Origin: Mucilaginibacter geliditolerans
Lineage (GTDB): Bacteria > Bacteroidota > Bacteroidia > Sphingobacteriales > Sphingobacteriaceae
DNA: 64,000 nt
Assembly: GCF_014200495.1 (NCBI RefSeq)
Contig: NZ_JACHBY010000006.1
Location: 186,001-250,000, forward strand
Direction of reading: 5' to 3'
Part shown: positions 45,040 through 53,826 of the stretch, one piece after another
Layout: every line of letters begins with the position of its first letter
How positions within the stretch are numbered: the stretch's first letter is position 1
Program-made: the position numbers and the translations under genes
The notes under the pieces: generated by a model
What the model saw: the letters and a program-made list of their open reading frames with translations, nothing else
The model's database searches: none
Told to the model about the DNA's origin: nothing

Positions 45040-45148
45040 ATTCCCTCCCAACGGGAGGGGCAGGGAGGGGTTTCGTGAATTATATATGCCGTAGAAACCC
45101 CTCCCTACCACAGCACTGCCCGCCGCACCCCTCCCGTTGGGAGGGAAT
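45040..45148. repeat. Inverted repeat of CCCTCCC/GGGAGGG type
   Basis: The outer arms (45040-45060 and 45128-45148) are perfect over 21 nt, with text TTCCCTCCCAACGGGAGGGG. The inner arms GGGAGGGGTTTC (45063) and GAAACCCCTCCC (45094) form a second stem. It belongs to none of the TGTCAT copies. It separates the efflux operon from the convergent SMI1/KNR4 gene. Confidence 0.88.
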
Positions 45149-45162
45149 TGAAATGACGCTAT

Positions 45163-45612
45163 TTATTGCTGGTTTTGTTTGTCGATCTGCTCGTTCCAAT
45201 TACATAAACCATCTAATCCTGATTTTAAAAATCGATCCAAAAATTCAGCAAAAGAATCTGTTATAATATTGGCAGAAGAACCTTCAATTATTTTGTATCT
45301 ATTATCATCAGACATAATCATTACCTTCCAATGGTCTGAATAAATTAAGTATTCTGCAATATAGAATTCGCCTTTACTTAGTTCATCGGCGTATTGGATG
45401 ATTTCCTTTAACGGAATGATTCGAAAAATATATTGATTAGTTTCAAATCCATTACAAAACCTATAAAACTCCTTTATGTCATCGGGTAATTTGATGTTTA
45501 ATTCTCTTTCGAAATCTTCAATTTCAGAATAATAGGCAGGTTCATACAATGTAATTCCCAGTTGGGTTTTATTTTCCTTGATGATTTCAATTATATCCTG
45601 AATTGTTTTCAT
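45163..45612 (-). CDS. SMI1/KNR4 superfamily protein
   Basis: The 149-residue protein has the SMI1/KNR4 pattern: EIEDFERELNIKLPDDIKEFYRFCNGFE followed by IFRIIPLKEII. Such proteins are often immunity proteins to polymorphic toxins, but no toxin is adjacent here. It is AT-rich compared with neighbours and is the last gene of the minus-strand run behind the serine hydrolase, 10 nt after it. Confidence 0.72.
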   Translation of the reverse strand: MKTIQDIIEIIKENKTQLGITLYEPAYYSEIEDFERELNIKLPDDIKEFYRFCNGFETNQYIFRIIPLKEIIQYADELSKGEFYIAEYLIYSDHWKVMIMSDDNRYKIIEGSSANIITDSFAEFLDRFLKSGLDGLCNWNEQIDKQNQQ

Positions 45613-45622
45613 TGGGATTATA

Positions 45623-47059
45623 TTACTGCAATTTCGTCAATATCCCCACACCAACCTTATCGGTACTTTCACCGCAATTGGATAGGATTACGATTGCAAT
45701 ATTCTTCTCCGTATTAAAAGCCAGGAAACTGCTGCTGCCGTAGGTGCCGCCGTTATGAAAAATATAATCTACATTGTCAATGGTGCTGATATGCCACCCC
45801 AGGCCAATCTTGATGTCTTTGCTAAAGGTAACCTTATGGGTTAGCTCAAATGCTTTTGAGAGTTTTGTATCGTTCTTGGTCATGTTGGCTTTTGCGTATA
45901 CCAGCAGGTTGTTAACGGTTGATCTCAACGCACCGCAAGGAGCAAGCACGTCAAAATTCCAGGCGGGAGTGGGCTTACCTTCATCATTATATACAGGTGC
46001 AAAACGTTGAGCCAGTAATGGCGTTAAATGCTGTACGGTGTTACTCATGGCTAGCGGCCCGGTTATAATTTCGGCAACCAGTTGCTCATAGGGTTTACCA
46101 CTGATATGCGCTAAAATATTGCCCAATAAGCCTACCGCCATGTTAGAGTAGGAGTATACCTCGCCGGGTTTGGTTTTAAGGTGGCAGGTTTTAAGATAAG
46201 CGTATAGTTGTTTTTGGGTGTAATACTTATAAGGGTTGAGTGAATCGGTTGCCGGTCCTGAAATATTATCGGGCAGGCTCGGTAAACCGGATGTATGATT
46301 GCTTAATGTTTGCAGCGTAATATCCTTTAGCTCGGGGTTTTTGGCAACAGAATCAGGCAGGTATTTGGTGATAGGATCGTTTAGTTTAACCTTTCCTTCA
46401 TTAACATAATACGCCAGTATAGTTGATGTAAATGTTTTGGTAATAGAGCCGATCTCGAAGATAGTGTTGGCAGTAGGCAGTTTGCCATTGCCCAAAGCTG
46501 TTTCGCCATAATTGTATGTTGTAATCTTGCCATCTTTAAATACACCAATGCTTAAGCCAACCGTATTTGCTTTTTGTATGTATATGCGGGCTACGCTATC
46601 AACCTTTTTGTCACTAACTGTTTTTAATGGGTTTGTTGTAGCTACAAGCGCCGGTTTACTGCCAACCGGTTCTTTATAAGGCTTGAAGAGAAATACCTGC
46701 AGCTTGTCCTCATCATCCAAACTCATTAGCAGCTGCAATACGGTACCCGTACTAAATACCAATTTGTAAGTGGCTATTTTGTTATTCTCAAAGCTGATAA
46801 GCGTTGATTGCTTAATAGCGCCTAATGGGAAAAGCTGGTTGTTAGCTATGTTCCTAAAGGCTTCAATAATGAGCGCCTTTTTAAGATCAGCACCTGTGAG
46901 GGCATAAAGTGAGTCGGCCTGCTGGGCATTAAACTGCTTTTTTACTTGCTTAAATACAGAATCAGTTTTTTGCTGCTGAATGCTTTGGGCCATAGTTGCT
47001 GATGTTATTGCTAATAATAAGAAAATAGCCAATAAGAATTTAATGTTGAATGCCCTCAT
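45623..47059 (-). CDS. Serine hydrolase, class C beta-lactamase/PBP4* family, with N-terminal DUF3887-like domain
   Basis: The 478-residue protein has a signal peptide. Residues ~30-130 form a DUF3887-like domain (QVKKQFNAQQADSLYAL), and the catalytic domain starts near 150. The nucleophile is Ser205 with Lys208 (FEIGSITKTF), Tyr304-x-Asn306 (YSYSNMAVG) is the second motif, and HNGGTYGSSSF supplies the third. It probably acts on a D-amino-acid peptide or ester in the periplasm. It lies between a membrane protein and the SMI1/KNR4 gene. Confidence 0.9.
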   Translation of the reverse strand: MRAFNIKFLLAIFLLLAITSATMAQSIQQQKTDSVFKQVKKQFNAQQADSLYALTGADLKKALIIEAFRNIANNQLFPLGAIKQSTLISFENNKIATYKLVFSTGTVLQLLMSLDDEDKLQVFLFKPYKEPVGSKPALVATTNPLKTVSDKKVDSVARIYIQKANTVGLSIGVFKDGKITTYNYGETALGNGKLPTANTIFEIGSITKTFTSTILAYYVNEGKVKLNDPITKYLPDSVAKNPELKDITLQTLSNHTSGLPSLPDNISGPATDSLNPYKYYTQKQLYAYLKTCHLKTKPGEVYSYSNMAVGLLGNILAHISGKPYEQLVAEIITGPLAMSNTVQHLTPLLAQRFAPVYNDEGKPTPAWNFDVLAPCGALRSTVNNLLVYAKANMTKNDTKLSKAFELTHKVTFSKDIKIGLGWHISTIDNVDYIFHNGGTYGSSSFLAFNTEKNIAIVILSNCGESTDKVGVGILTKLQ

Positions 47060-47089
47060 ATTAATATTTATAACGTAAGGATACAGGAA

Positions 47090-47605
47090 TTAATGTAAAG
47101 GATCTGTTAAGCGTATAAATTTTCGTTCGTTATAAGTCCATAGAAACCTGTAAGTGATTATTCCGCCTATGATACCGGCAATATAAGTATAACCTATGAA
47201 ATTAATCATATTCGAGGGATCGGCCGAAATGTAATGAAGCATATCCTTTATAAATAACAATGAAAGTATGCTGATTATAAAACAAAGTACAAAACCAAAA
47301 ATGATACCGCCATTAACGATCGAAAACTTTACGGAGCCTTTTTTTCTTGTTTCATCCCAGCTCTTAACAAAATCTATATTTTTAAGGTCTTCCTTTACTA
47401 GGCCTTTGGGGAGTTGTTTTTTACGTTCGGCTATATTATTTTGGCTTTTTTCATTATCAGCAGCATATGCAAGTGCATATAAACACAAGACAGTGAATGA
47501 AAAGGTATGCCTGCCCGTATAAATATCGAATAAAAATGCAATTACCGAGCAAGTAACAATTATATCAAACCGGTGTTTTTTTATAAAGTCAATTGCCTTT
47601 TCCAT
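47090..47605 (-). CDS. Hypothetical four-helix membrane protein
   Basis: The 171-residue protein has hydrophobic segments at ~15-30, 35-45, 95-115 and 135-155, and a charged cytoplasmic stretch in the middle (NNIAERKKQLPKGLVKEDLK). No family is recognised. It lies 8 nt downstream of pyrB on the same strand and may be co-transcribed, but this does not define a role. Confidence 0.65.
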   Translation of the reverse strand: MEKAIDFIKKHRFDIIVTCSVIAFLFDIYTGRHTFSFTVLCLYALAYAADNEKSQNNIAERKKQLPKGLVKEDLKNIDFVKSWDETRKKGSVKFSIVNGGIIFGFVLCFIISILSLLFIKDMLHYISADPSNMINFIGYTYIAGIIGGIITYRFLWTYNERKFIRLTDPLH

Positions 47606-47613
47606 ATAGGATA

Positions 47614-48540
47614 TTATGGTGTTTGTCCGGCCAGTAGATAAAGCACCGCCATGCGTATAGCTACACCATTCTCCACCTGATCAAGGATGATAGATTGCTT
47701 GCTGTCGGCTACATCGCTGGTGATCTCCACACCGCGGTTGATGGGGCCGGGGTGCATTACGGTTATCTCTTTATCTAATGAGTCGAGGATTTGTTTATTA
47801 AGCCCGTACAGCATGGTATATTCACGCAGGGATGGGAAGTACTTAATATCCTGGCGCTCCAGTTGTATGCGCAGCATATTGGCAACATCGCACCAGTTCA
47901 GGGCTTTTATAAGGTTATGCTCCACCTTTACACCTAATGAGCCAATGTATTTAGGGATAAGCGTAGTTGGTCCGCAAACCATTACCTCCGCACCCAGGTG
48001 TTTAAGACATAGTATGTTCGAAAGCGCCACACGTGAATGCAGTATATCGCCCACAATAACTACTTTTTTGCCTGCAACGTCGCCATATTTTTCGCGGATG
48101 GAGAAAGCGTCGAGCAAAGCCTGGGTAGGGTGCTCGTGTGCGCCGTCACCGGCATTTACTATCTGGGCTTTTACGTGTTTTGATAAAAAGATGCCTGCAC
48201 CGGCGTATGGATGGCGCATTACCACCATATCCACTTTCATGGCCAGGATGTTATTCACGGTATCAATCAGCGTTTCGCCTTTGCTAACGGATGATGACGA
48301 TGCCGCGAAGTTTACCACATCGGCTGATAAGCGTTTCTCGGCCAATTCAAATGAAAGGCGGGTACGTGTAGAGTTTTCGAAAAATATATTGGCAATGGTA
48401 ACATCACGCAGCGACGGGACTTTCTTTATCGGGCGGTTTAAAACGGATTTAAATGTATCAGCGGTTTCAAAAATAAGTTGAATATCCGCCGGGTTCAGAT
48501 CTTTTATACCTAATAAGTGCCTTGTGCTTAGTCCTGCCAT
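47614..48540 (-). CDS. pyrB: Aspartate carbamoyltransferase catalytic subunit
   Basis: The 308-residue protein catalyses carbamoyl phosphate plus aspartate to carbamoyl aspartate, the committed step of pyrimidine synthesis. The carbamoyl-phosphate-binding STRTR motif is at 57-61 and HPTQ at 137-140. The length is normal for PyrB. It lies downstream of pyrR with a ~200-nt gap filled by a nested inverted repeat. No pyrI regulatory subunit is visible. Confidence 0.97.
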   Translation of the reverse strand: MAGLSTRHLLGIKDLNPADIQLIFETADTFKSVLNRPIKKVPSLRDVTIANIFFENSTRTRLSFELAEKRLSADVVNFAASSSSVSKGETLIDTVNNILAMKVDMVVMRHPYAGAGIFLSKHVKAQIVNAGDGAHEHPTQALLDAFSIREKYGDVAGKKVVIVGDILHSRVALSNILCLKHLGAEVMVCGPTTLIPKYIGSLGVKVEHNLIKALNWCDVANMLRIQLERQDIKYFPSLREYTMLYGLNKQILDSLDKEITVMHPGPINRGVEITSDVADSKQSIILDQVENGVAIRMAVLYLLAGQTP

Positions 48541-48548
48541 CTCTTTTT

Positions 48549-48739
48549 ATTTCGGAATTCGCAATTTCGAATTCGGATTTATTTATTTTTTATCTCATGT
48601 CATGCCGAACTTGTTTCGGCATCCCACACGCTAAGTGATCAGCATGCTTATTACTTGTCCTGTGAGTTCCTGAAACAAGTTCAGGATGACATTCTTGTTT
48701 TTATATCAATTCCGAAATCGAAATTCCGAAATCCGAAAT
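48549..48739. repeat. Nested inverted repeats between pyrR and pyrB
   Basis: The outer arms (48549-48580 and 48708-48739) are built of TTTCGGAATTC-like words and pair at most positions. An inner pair (TGTCATGCCGAACTTGTTTC at 48598; CTGAAACAAGTTCAGGATGACA near 48670) is a TGTCAT-superfamily element whose left arm also folds on itself. One repeat sits inside another. Confidence 0.85.
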
Positions 48740-48743
48740 CAAA

Positions 48744-49289
48744 TTACTTCGCTTCCGACAATAAAACGATCTTATCCTCACCATCGGTTTCTTTCCAGCT
48801 TACCACAACTTTTTGCGATGCGATGGAATCAACTTCGATGCCTATATAGTCTGCCGCCACAGGTATATGCCTTGAATAACGGCGGTCAACCAATGTCAAC
48901 AGTTCAATTTTTTCAGGGCGACCAAAGGCCAGCATGGCATCCATTGCCGCACGTATGGTGCGGCCCGTCCAAAGCACATCATCCATCATCACTACCTTTT
49001 TACCCTCAATAATAAAGTCTATTTTAGTTTGATTAGGTACCAGTTGTTCGCCACGACGACGGAAATCGTCGCGGTAGAAAGTGATATCCAAGTCGCCTTG
49101 TAATATAGTTTTGCCGGGTAATATTTTACGTAATTCTTCAGCTACACGTTTGGCTAAATAAATGCCGCGTGGTTGTATGCCGATAAGTACAGAGCCTGAG
49201 AAATCGTTATGATTTTCAATTAACTGACGACATAAACGCTGAATAGTGATCTGAAACTTTTGACCGTCGAGCAGTGTTAGATTTTGCAT
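48744..49289 (-). CDS. pyrR: PyrR, pyrimidine operon regulator / uracil phosphoribosyltransferase
   Basis: The 181-residue protein has the phosphoribosyltransferase PRPP loop (VVMMDDVLWTGRTIRAAMDA), which fits PyrR. PyrR binds RNA to attenuate pyr operons and has weak UPRTase activity. It starts 20 nt after a -7 box and precedes pyrB, the operon it likely regulates. Whether it uses the RNA-binding mode here is not shown by the sequence. Confidence 0.93.
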   Translation of the reverse strand: MQNLTLLDGQKFQITIQRLCRQLIENHNDFSGSVLIGIQPRGIYLAKRVAEELRKILPGKTILQGDLDITFYRDDFRRRGEQLVPNQTKIDFIIEGKKVVMMDDVLWTGRTIRAAMDAMLAFGRPEKIELLTLVDRRYSRHIPVAADYIGIEVDSIASQKVVVSWKETDGEDKIVLLSEAK

Positions 49290-49308
49290 CGTTGGGGGTG
49301 GATTTGGG

Positions 49309-49316
49309 CAAAGGTA
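49309..49316 (-). promoter_or_regulatory. -7 promoter box of pyrR
   Basis: On the minus strand TACCTTTG matches TAnnTTTG, about 20 nt before the pyrR ATG. The -33 box is not clear. Confidence 0.55.
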
Positions 49317-49390
49317 ATAATTTTTTAGAAAATAGGTAATTGGAATTTAACAGAAACGTCATGATGATGTAATTGTAAGTGCACCCTCCT

Positions 49391-49413
49391 GGCTTCAGTT
49401 TGCAACTGAAGCC
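49391..49413. repeat. Short perfect hairpin
   Basis: GGCTTCAGTT-TGC-AACTGAAGCC is a perfect 10-bp stem. A partial second copy, TTCAGTTTGCAACTGGAG, follows near 49450. Confidence 0.7.
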
Positions 49414-49516
49414 TACGGATGACAATGCATATTGATTCCTGCATTACTTTCAGTTTGCAACTGGAGTGCCGGTTATATATCGTCTGAAGCCGCTCGTGGG
49501 CGCGGAGCCCTATTTC

Positions 49517-49753
49517 TTTTGTCTTGATACAAAAGAAACAAAAAATCAAGTCAGTCGAAATGCTTCTTTGCCGCACGAGGCCTATGCGCTGCAAATCAGG
49601 CAAAACCTGGGCTGCTATATTTTTACCCTGCTGTCGCTGCGCACTTTGGCCTTTACCCTTCTGTAAAAATCTGCTATGCCCTGCTACCGCACAAGGCCAC
49701 CATCGTTTTGCCTGATTTCGTCCGAAGCTGTTCTACTGACGGGGAAAAGAAAA
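49517..49753 (+). repeat. ~235-bp dispersed repeat, copy 1
   Basis: It starts at TTTTGTCTTGATACAAAAG, continues through CTGCAAATCAGGCAAAACC, and ends after GAAGCTGTTCTACTGACG. A near-identical copy lies on the opposite strand at 61821-62055. A 63-codon frame runs through it, but between copies the substitutions are mostly amino-acid-changing (five of seven by my count), so it is not under coding selection. Confidence 0.9.
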
Positions 49754-49820
49754 CAATCCTTTCCACCACATCTTTTTACGAGGAACGAAGTTATCACTGA
49801 CTATACAGATCAAATCAACT

Positions 49821-49915
49821 TGTCATTCTGAGCGACAGCGAAGAACCTATCCGCGTTCATATGTCAGCGATGATCTGCCGCATGTATAATAGATGCTTCG
49901 TTCCTCAGCATGACA
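49821..49915. repeat. Intergenic inverted repeat, TGTCAT-CTGAG family (B copy 4)
   Basis: The left end is TGTCATTCTGAGCGACAGCG and the right end GCTTCGTTCCTCAGCATGACA, with CCTATCCGCGTTC inside. It matches the copies at 15926 and (inverted) 9521 closely. Confidence 0.9.
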
Positions 49916-49960
49916 ATATCAACAAAGGACGAAATCAACACAAGTAAGAGGATTTGATTG

Positions 49961-50356
49961 CTATGCTCCTGCCAATCTTTCCAATGCCGCCATCGCTCTC
50001 ACTGCGTCTTTCTTCGCTACAAAAATATGATCATGGTAATAAGCGGCAACCACATTACAACTGATACCCTCATTAGCCAGTGCTGTCGCAAACGCAGCAG
50101 TTAGTCCGGTTGCTTCTAATGAAGAATGTACAGTTAATGTTATCCAGGCTGCAATATAACCGTAATTGAGTTTAAGCTTATCGGCTGTTTCTTTTTTAAG
50201 GATGAGGGTGATGCCTTCAATTTCTTTGAAAGATGCTATGATCTCATTAATTTCAATATTAGTAAGGCTGGATATCGTACAAAAAGCATAATCACCATCA
50301 TGCAGCAGGGGTGTCATGTTTTTCAGTAGGGTGCTTAAATCGGTTTCTCCACTCAT
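49961..50356 (-). CDS. ACT-domain protein (COG3602-like)
   Basis: The 131-residue protein carries the ACT-like fold seen in COG3602 proteins: DGDYAFCTISSL near the N-terminus and AWITLTVHSSLEATGLTAAFATALA in the middle. ACT domains usually bind amino acids, but no enzymatic partner is attached. It sits downstream of rpsA on the minus strand, past a terminator, so it is probably separate from rpsA. Confidence 0.78.
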   Translation of the reverse strand: MSGETDLSTLLKNMTPLLHDGDYAFCTISSLTNIEINEIIASFKEIEGITLILKKETADKLKLNYGYIAAWITLTVHSSLEATGLTAAFATALANEGISCNVVAAYYHDHIFVAKKDAVRAMAALERLAGA

Positions 50357-50370
50357 GGCTTAAATATATA

Positions 50371-50403
50371 AAAAAAGCCCCCATGATAAAATCATGAGGG
50401 CTT
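50371..50403 (-). terminator. Terminator after rpsA
   Basis: On the minus strand AAGCCCTCATGAT/ATCATGGGGGCTT (with one G-U pair) forms a stem followed by a T tract. Confidence 0.88.
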
Positions 50404-50425
50404 GCAGAATATTAGTGTCTAAAGC

Positions 50426-52393
50426 TTATTGGGCTTCGTCTTCAGTTTCTGATTTTTTAGCCTTGCGGGCTTTGCTTTCAGCACCTTCCATTTGCTCTTT
50501 TAACTGAGCAAGTACGCTAAGGTCGCCTAAAGTTGATTTTTCAACCGAGTCTTTCACTTTCTTAACCGCGTTAGTTGCAGATTTTGCTTCTTTTTTACGG
50601 TTTTCAAATTCCTGAACACGAGCATCAGCGCGAGCTTCTTCCCATATACGTGAGTGTGAAATAACTATACGTTTGTTTTCTTTGTTAAATTCAATGATCT
50701 TGAATTCAGCAGTTTCCTCAGCTTTTAAGCTCTTTCCGTCTTCTTTAACCAGGTGTTTGGTTGGCGCGAAGCCTTCAACACCGTAAGGTAAAGCTACGAT
50801 AGCACCTTTTTCAGTTACTTTTAATACGGTACCTTCATGTATTGAGTCAATAGTGAAGATGGTTTCAAAAGTATCCCAAGGGTTTTCTTCAAGCTGTTTG
50901 TGGCCTAAGCTTAATTTGCGGTTTTCAACATCAAGTTCCAATACAACCACATCTAATTTTTCACCAACTTTGGTGAATTCGTTAGGGTGATTTACTTTCT
51001 TAGACCATGAAAGGTCAGAGATGTGGATCAATCCGTCAATACCATCTTCAAGCTCAACAAATACACCAAAGTTGGTCATGTTTTTAACTGTAGCTATGTG
51101 TTGTGTACCAACAGCATAACGTTCAGCAGCATTTTGCCAAGGATCTGGGGTTAATTGTTTAATGCCTAATGACATTTTGCGTTCGTCGCGGTCAAGTGTT
51201 AACACTTGTGCTTCAATTTCGTCGCCAACTTTAAGGAATTCCTGTGGATTGCGTAAGTTTTGAGACCATGACATTTCTGACACGTGGATCAAACCTTCAA
51301 CACCCGGGATAATTTCTAAGAATGCGCCGTAATCAGCAACGGTAACAATTTTACCTTTAACCTTAGAGCCGATTTGGATGCCTTCATCCAATGACTGCCA
51401 AGGGTGTGGAGTTAATTGTTTTAAGCCAAGAGCGATACGTTTTTTCTCATCATCAAAGTCAAGCACAACAACGTTGATCTTTTGATCCAATGATAAAATT
51501 TCGCGTGGGTGCTCAATACGGCCCCATGAAATATCTGTAATGTGTAGTAAACCATCAACACCACCAAGGTCAATAAATACACCAAAGTCGGTAATGTTTT
51601 TAACGGTTCCTTCAAGTACCTGTCCTTTTTCAAGGCGGGCAACGATCTCAGTTTTTTGGTTTTCCAAATCGTCTTCGATCAGCACTTTGTGCGATACTAC
51701 TACGTTTTTAAACTCGTGGTTGATCTTAACAACTTTGAATTCCATAGTCTTACCAACATATACGTCATAATCCCTGATAGGTTTAATGTCGATCTGTGAA
51801 CCTGGTAAGAAGGCTTCAACGCCCATAATATCAACGATCAAACCACCTTTAGTTCTGCTCTTAACAAAACCTGTGATGATCTCATCATTATCTAAAGCTG
51901 AATTAATGCGCTCCCATGATTTTTGAGTTTTCGCGCGTTTACGTGAAAGTACTAACTGACCGTTAGCATCTTCCTGTGATTCAACAAAAACTTCAACTGT
52001 ATCACCGATCTTCAGATCAGGTGTATCACGGAATTCAGAAACTGATACTAAACCATCAGATTTAAATCCAACGTTTAATACCACATCTTTGCTGTTAACA
52101 TTTACAACTGTACCGGTGATGATCTCGCCTTTAGTGATAGAGCTGAAAGTGCCATCATAAAGTTTCTCTAATTTCTCACGATCAGTGTCGCTGTAATTGC
52201 CAAACTTCTTGTCATCTGCATCCCAATCGAAATCTGCATCGGGTGTAATTGCAATTTGTGACTTGATGTCTTCAATAGAGATCGAATCAGCTTCTGACTC
52301 GATTGTCTCTTTTTCTGCAGTAGGTGCGGTAACTGTTCCCAGTTCAGCCTCTTTTGCTTTTAATTCTTTTTCTGCTTCTTGTTTTTTTGCCAT
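50426..52393 (-). CDS. rpsA: 30S ribosomal protein S1
   Basis: The protein of about 655 residues has six S1 RNA-binding domains, with a typical KGQVLEGTVKNITDFGVFIDL unit in the third. An acidic, Glu/Lys-rich N-terminal extension and a Lys-rich tail flank them. S1 binds mRNA leaders and is central to initiation in this phylum, where Shine-Dalgarno pairing is little used. I chose ATG 52393 (MAKKQEAEKE); the longer frame (MQSQLENWEK) would read through a Shine-Dalgarno-like AAGGAG. Confidence 0.96.
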   Translation of the reverse strand: MAKKQEAEKELKAKEAELGTVTAPTAEKETIESEADSISIEDIKSQIAITPDADFDWDADDKKFGNYSDTDREKLEKLYDGTFSSITKGEIITGTVVNVNSKDVVLNVGFKSDGLVSVSEFRDTPDLKIGDTVEVFVESQEDANGQLVLSRKRAKTQKSWERINSALDNDEIITGFVKSRTKGGLIVDIMGVEAFLPGSQIDIKPIRDYDVYVGKTMEFKVVKINHEFKNVVVSHKVLIEDDLENQKTEIVARLEKGQVLEGTVKNITDFGVFIDLGGVDGLLHITDISWGRIEHPREILSLDQKINVVVLDFDDEKKRIALGLKQLTPHPWQSLDEGIQIGSKVKGKIVTVADYGAFLEIIPGVEGLIHVSEMSWSQNLRNPQEFLKVGDEIEAQVLTLDRDERKMSLGIKQLTPDPWQNAAERYAVGTQHIATVKNMTNFGVFVELEDGIDGLIHISDLSWSKKVNHPNEFTKVGEKLDVVVLELDVENRKLSLGHKQLEENPWDTFETIFTIDSIHEGTVLKVTEKGAIVALPYGVEGFAPTKHLVKEDGKSLKAEETAEFKIIEFNKENKRIVISHSRIWEEARADARVQEFENRKKEAKSATNAVKKVKDSVEKSTLGDLSVLAQLKEQMEGAESKARKAKKSETEDEAQ

Positions 52394-52405
52394 TAAATAA
52401 TTTTT

Positions 52406-52411
52406 CTCCTT
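52406..52411 (-). promoter_or_regulatory. Shine-Dalgarno-like AAGGAG before rpsA
   Basis: On the minus strand AAGGAG lies 12 nt before the rpsA ATG at 52393, inside GGGAAAAGGAGAAAAA. Such sites are rare in this window, and the spacing is longer than optimal, so function is uncertain. Confidence 0.45.
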
Positions 52412-52554
52412 TTCCCAATTTTCTAATTGGGACTGCAAAGGTACGGATATAATTTAATTACAAAAAAAATAATTCACTGTTAAATGCTGATTTTTAAGTG
52501 ATTTTGAGGGGATTTTCACTTATTTGATATATTTATGGCATATATTTCATCATC

Positions 52555-52974
52555 ATGCACATTTCAAGCAAGTTAGTAGGTAGGATAGCGCTCATTATTA
52601 GTGTAGGATTGCTTGTTGGTGCATTTACTCAAAAATGTTATTGTACAACGAAGGGCTGTGCCGATTCTTTAGCTGTTTTTTTGATGGGGGGATTAGGTTT
52701 CTTTTGTAGTTGGGCGGGATTAACCTGGCTCGCAAACCCGCTATTAATAGCGTCATGGGTAATAATTAATAAAAGGCCCCAATTGTCGTTGATATTTAGT
52801 TTATCAGCAGCTTTACTGGCACTATCATTTTTACTTTTTAGGGGAGTTATGGATAACGAAAATGGTGATTTGAATGATATCATCAGTTACCAACCAGGTT
52901 ATTGGCTATGGGTAGCAAGCTCATTAGCGATGTTTACAGGAAATTTAATACGTTTTATGGAGATTGTTAGCTAA
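52555..52974 (+). CDS. Hypothetical membrane protein
   Basis: The 139-residue protein has four hydrophobic segments (LVGRIALIISVGLLVGAF, SLAVFLMGGLGFFCSW, LSLIFSLSAALLALSFLLF, YWLWVASSLAMFTGNLIRF). A CYCTTKGC stretch lies between the first two. No family is recognised. Its stop overlaps that of the convergent AcpH-like gene by 8 nt. Confidence 0.6.
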   Translation: MHISSKLVGRIALIISVGLLVGAFTQKCYCTTKGCADSLAVFLMGGLGFFCSWAGLTWLANPLLIASWVIINKRPQLSLIFSLSAALLALSFLLFRGVMDNENGDLNDIISYQPGYWLWVASSLAMFTGNLIRFMEIVS

Positions 52975-53638
52975 TAGTCAGCTTACCATCTATCTCATCA
53001 AATATCAGCATAAAATCATCATAGATCTGCTCGCGGTAATCAACTACCACCTCGTTTATTTCTGTCTCATGCTCATCTGTAAAAGGATCATTCCATACCC
53101 GCATGCAGATTCTTTTAAGGGCATAGGCTATCTTAGGGGTTTCGGAGTAGGTGTGCAGGTAACCGTCCTGTTTAAAGCGGTTGAAGAATTTAAAGAATTT
53201 ACTGGTATCGCGTAAGCCGGAAAAAGTTAAAAACTCTTGTATAACGGCATCGTCGCAGCCTGCCATGTGATCATAAAAATCATCAACAGTTATTTTGTTG
53301 GTAGTGATAAGCAGGTTATCCAGTATCAGTTCTAAAGCAATGTGCCCTAAAAAGAAAGGTTTTACCGGTGAGCCTTCAATAGCTGGCAGCAATAGTTTTT
53401 TTAGTTCGTGCGAGCGGGTTAAAAAGAAATCAGAGGAATGAAAGTAGCGGTCGACTTCGAGGTGTTTGTTCCAGCCCTTGATGATGGCGTTTACCTGTTC
53501 ATTGCTGTGATGCAGTTTTTCAGGGTGCAGTACGATGGTTTTATCGGCATTTTTGAGCAGGTCGGGCAGTACCGTCCCCAGTATATGGTAACAGTTGGCA
53601 ACATGCCGGTCAAAATAAAAATGCGATAGAAAATTCAT
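52967..53638 (-). CDS. AcpH/DUF479-like protein
   Basis: The protein of about 223 residues starts MNFLSHFYFDRHVANCYHIL and continues GTVLPDLL, which resembles the start of acyl-carrier-protein phosphodiesterases (MNFLAH...GxxLGDxV). The HD-like His/Asp residues of that family are only partly recognisable (KHLEVDRYFHSSDFF), so function is uncertain. ATG 53638 is preferred over an upstream ATG at 53683, which would add 15 poorly supported residues. Confidence 0.6.
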   Translation of the reverse strand: MNFLSHFYFDRHVANCYHILGTVLPDLLKNADKTIVLHPEKLHHSNEQVNAIIKGWNKHLEVDRYFHSSDFFLTRSHELKKLLLPAIEGSPVKPFFLGHIALELILDNLLITTNKITVDDFYDHMAGCDDAVIQEFLTFSGLRDTSKFFKFFNRFKQDGYLHTYSETPKIAYALKRICMRVWNDPFTDEHETEINEVVVDYREQIYDDFMLIFDEIDGKLTIS

Positions 53639-53666
53639 ATGTAGTGTCCTCTGCAAGATAAGGGTA

Positions 53667-53807
53667 AATGTGCGGATGTGCAAATATGCAGGTGTGCAGA
53701 TGAAAGAAAAATGAGGCTATTTTATATTAAAATTTACCTATTTGTACATCCACATCTTGCACATCAATACATATTTGCATATTTGCACATCTGCATATTT
53801 GCACATA
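53667..53807. repeat. Inverted repeat of TGCATATTTGCACAT words
   Basis: ATGTGCAAATATGCAGGTGT (near 53677) is complementary to TGCATATTTGCACATCTGCA near 53776, and the unit TGCATATTTGCACAT recurs at 53792. Both direct and inverted copies occur in the gap before tyrS. Confidence 0.75.
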
Positions 53808-53826
53808 TTTATAATATTTGAGTTAA

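Noticed and set aside
53667..53807. Possible regulatory iterons or origin-like repeats before tyrS.
   Set aside because: Copies are in both orientations with irregular spacing and there is no replication gene nearby; it looks like another intergenic inverted repeat.
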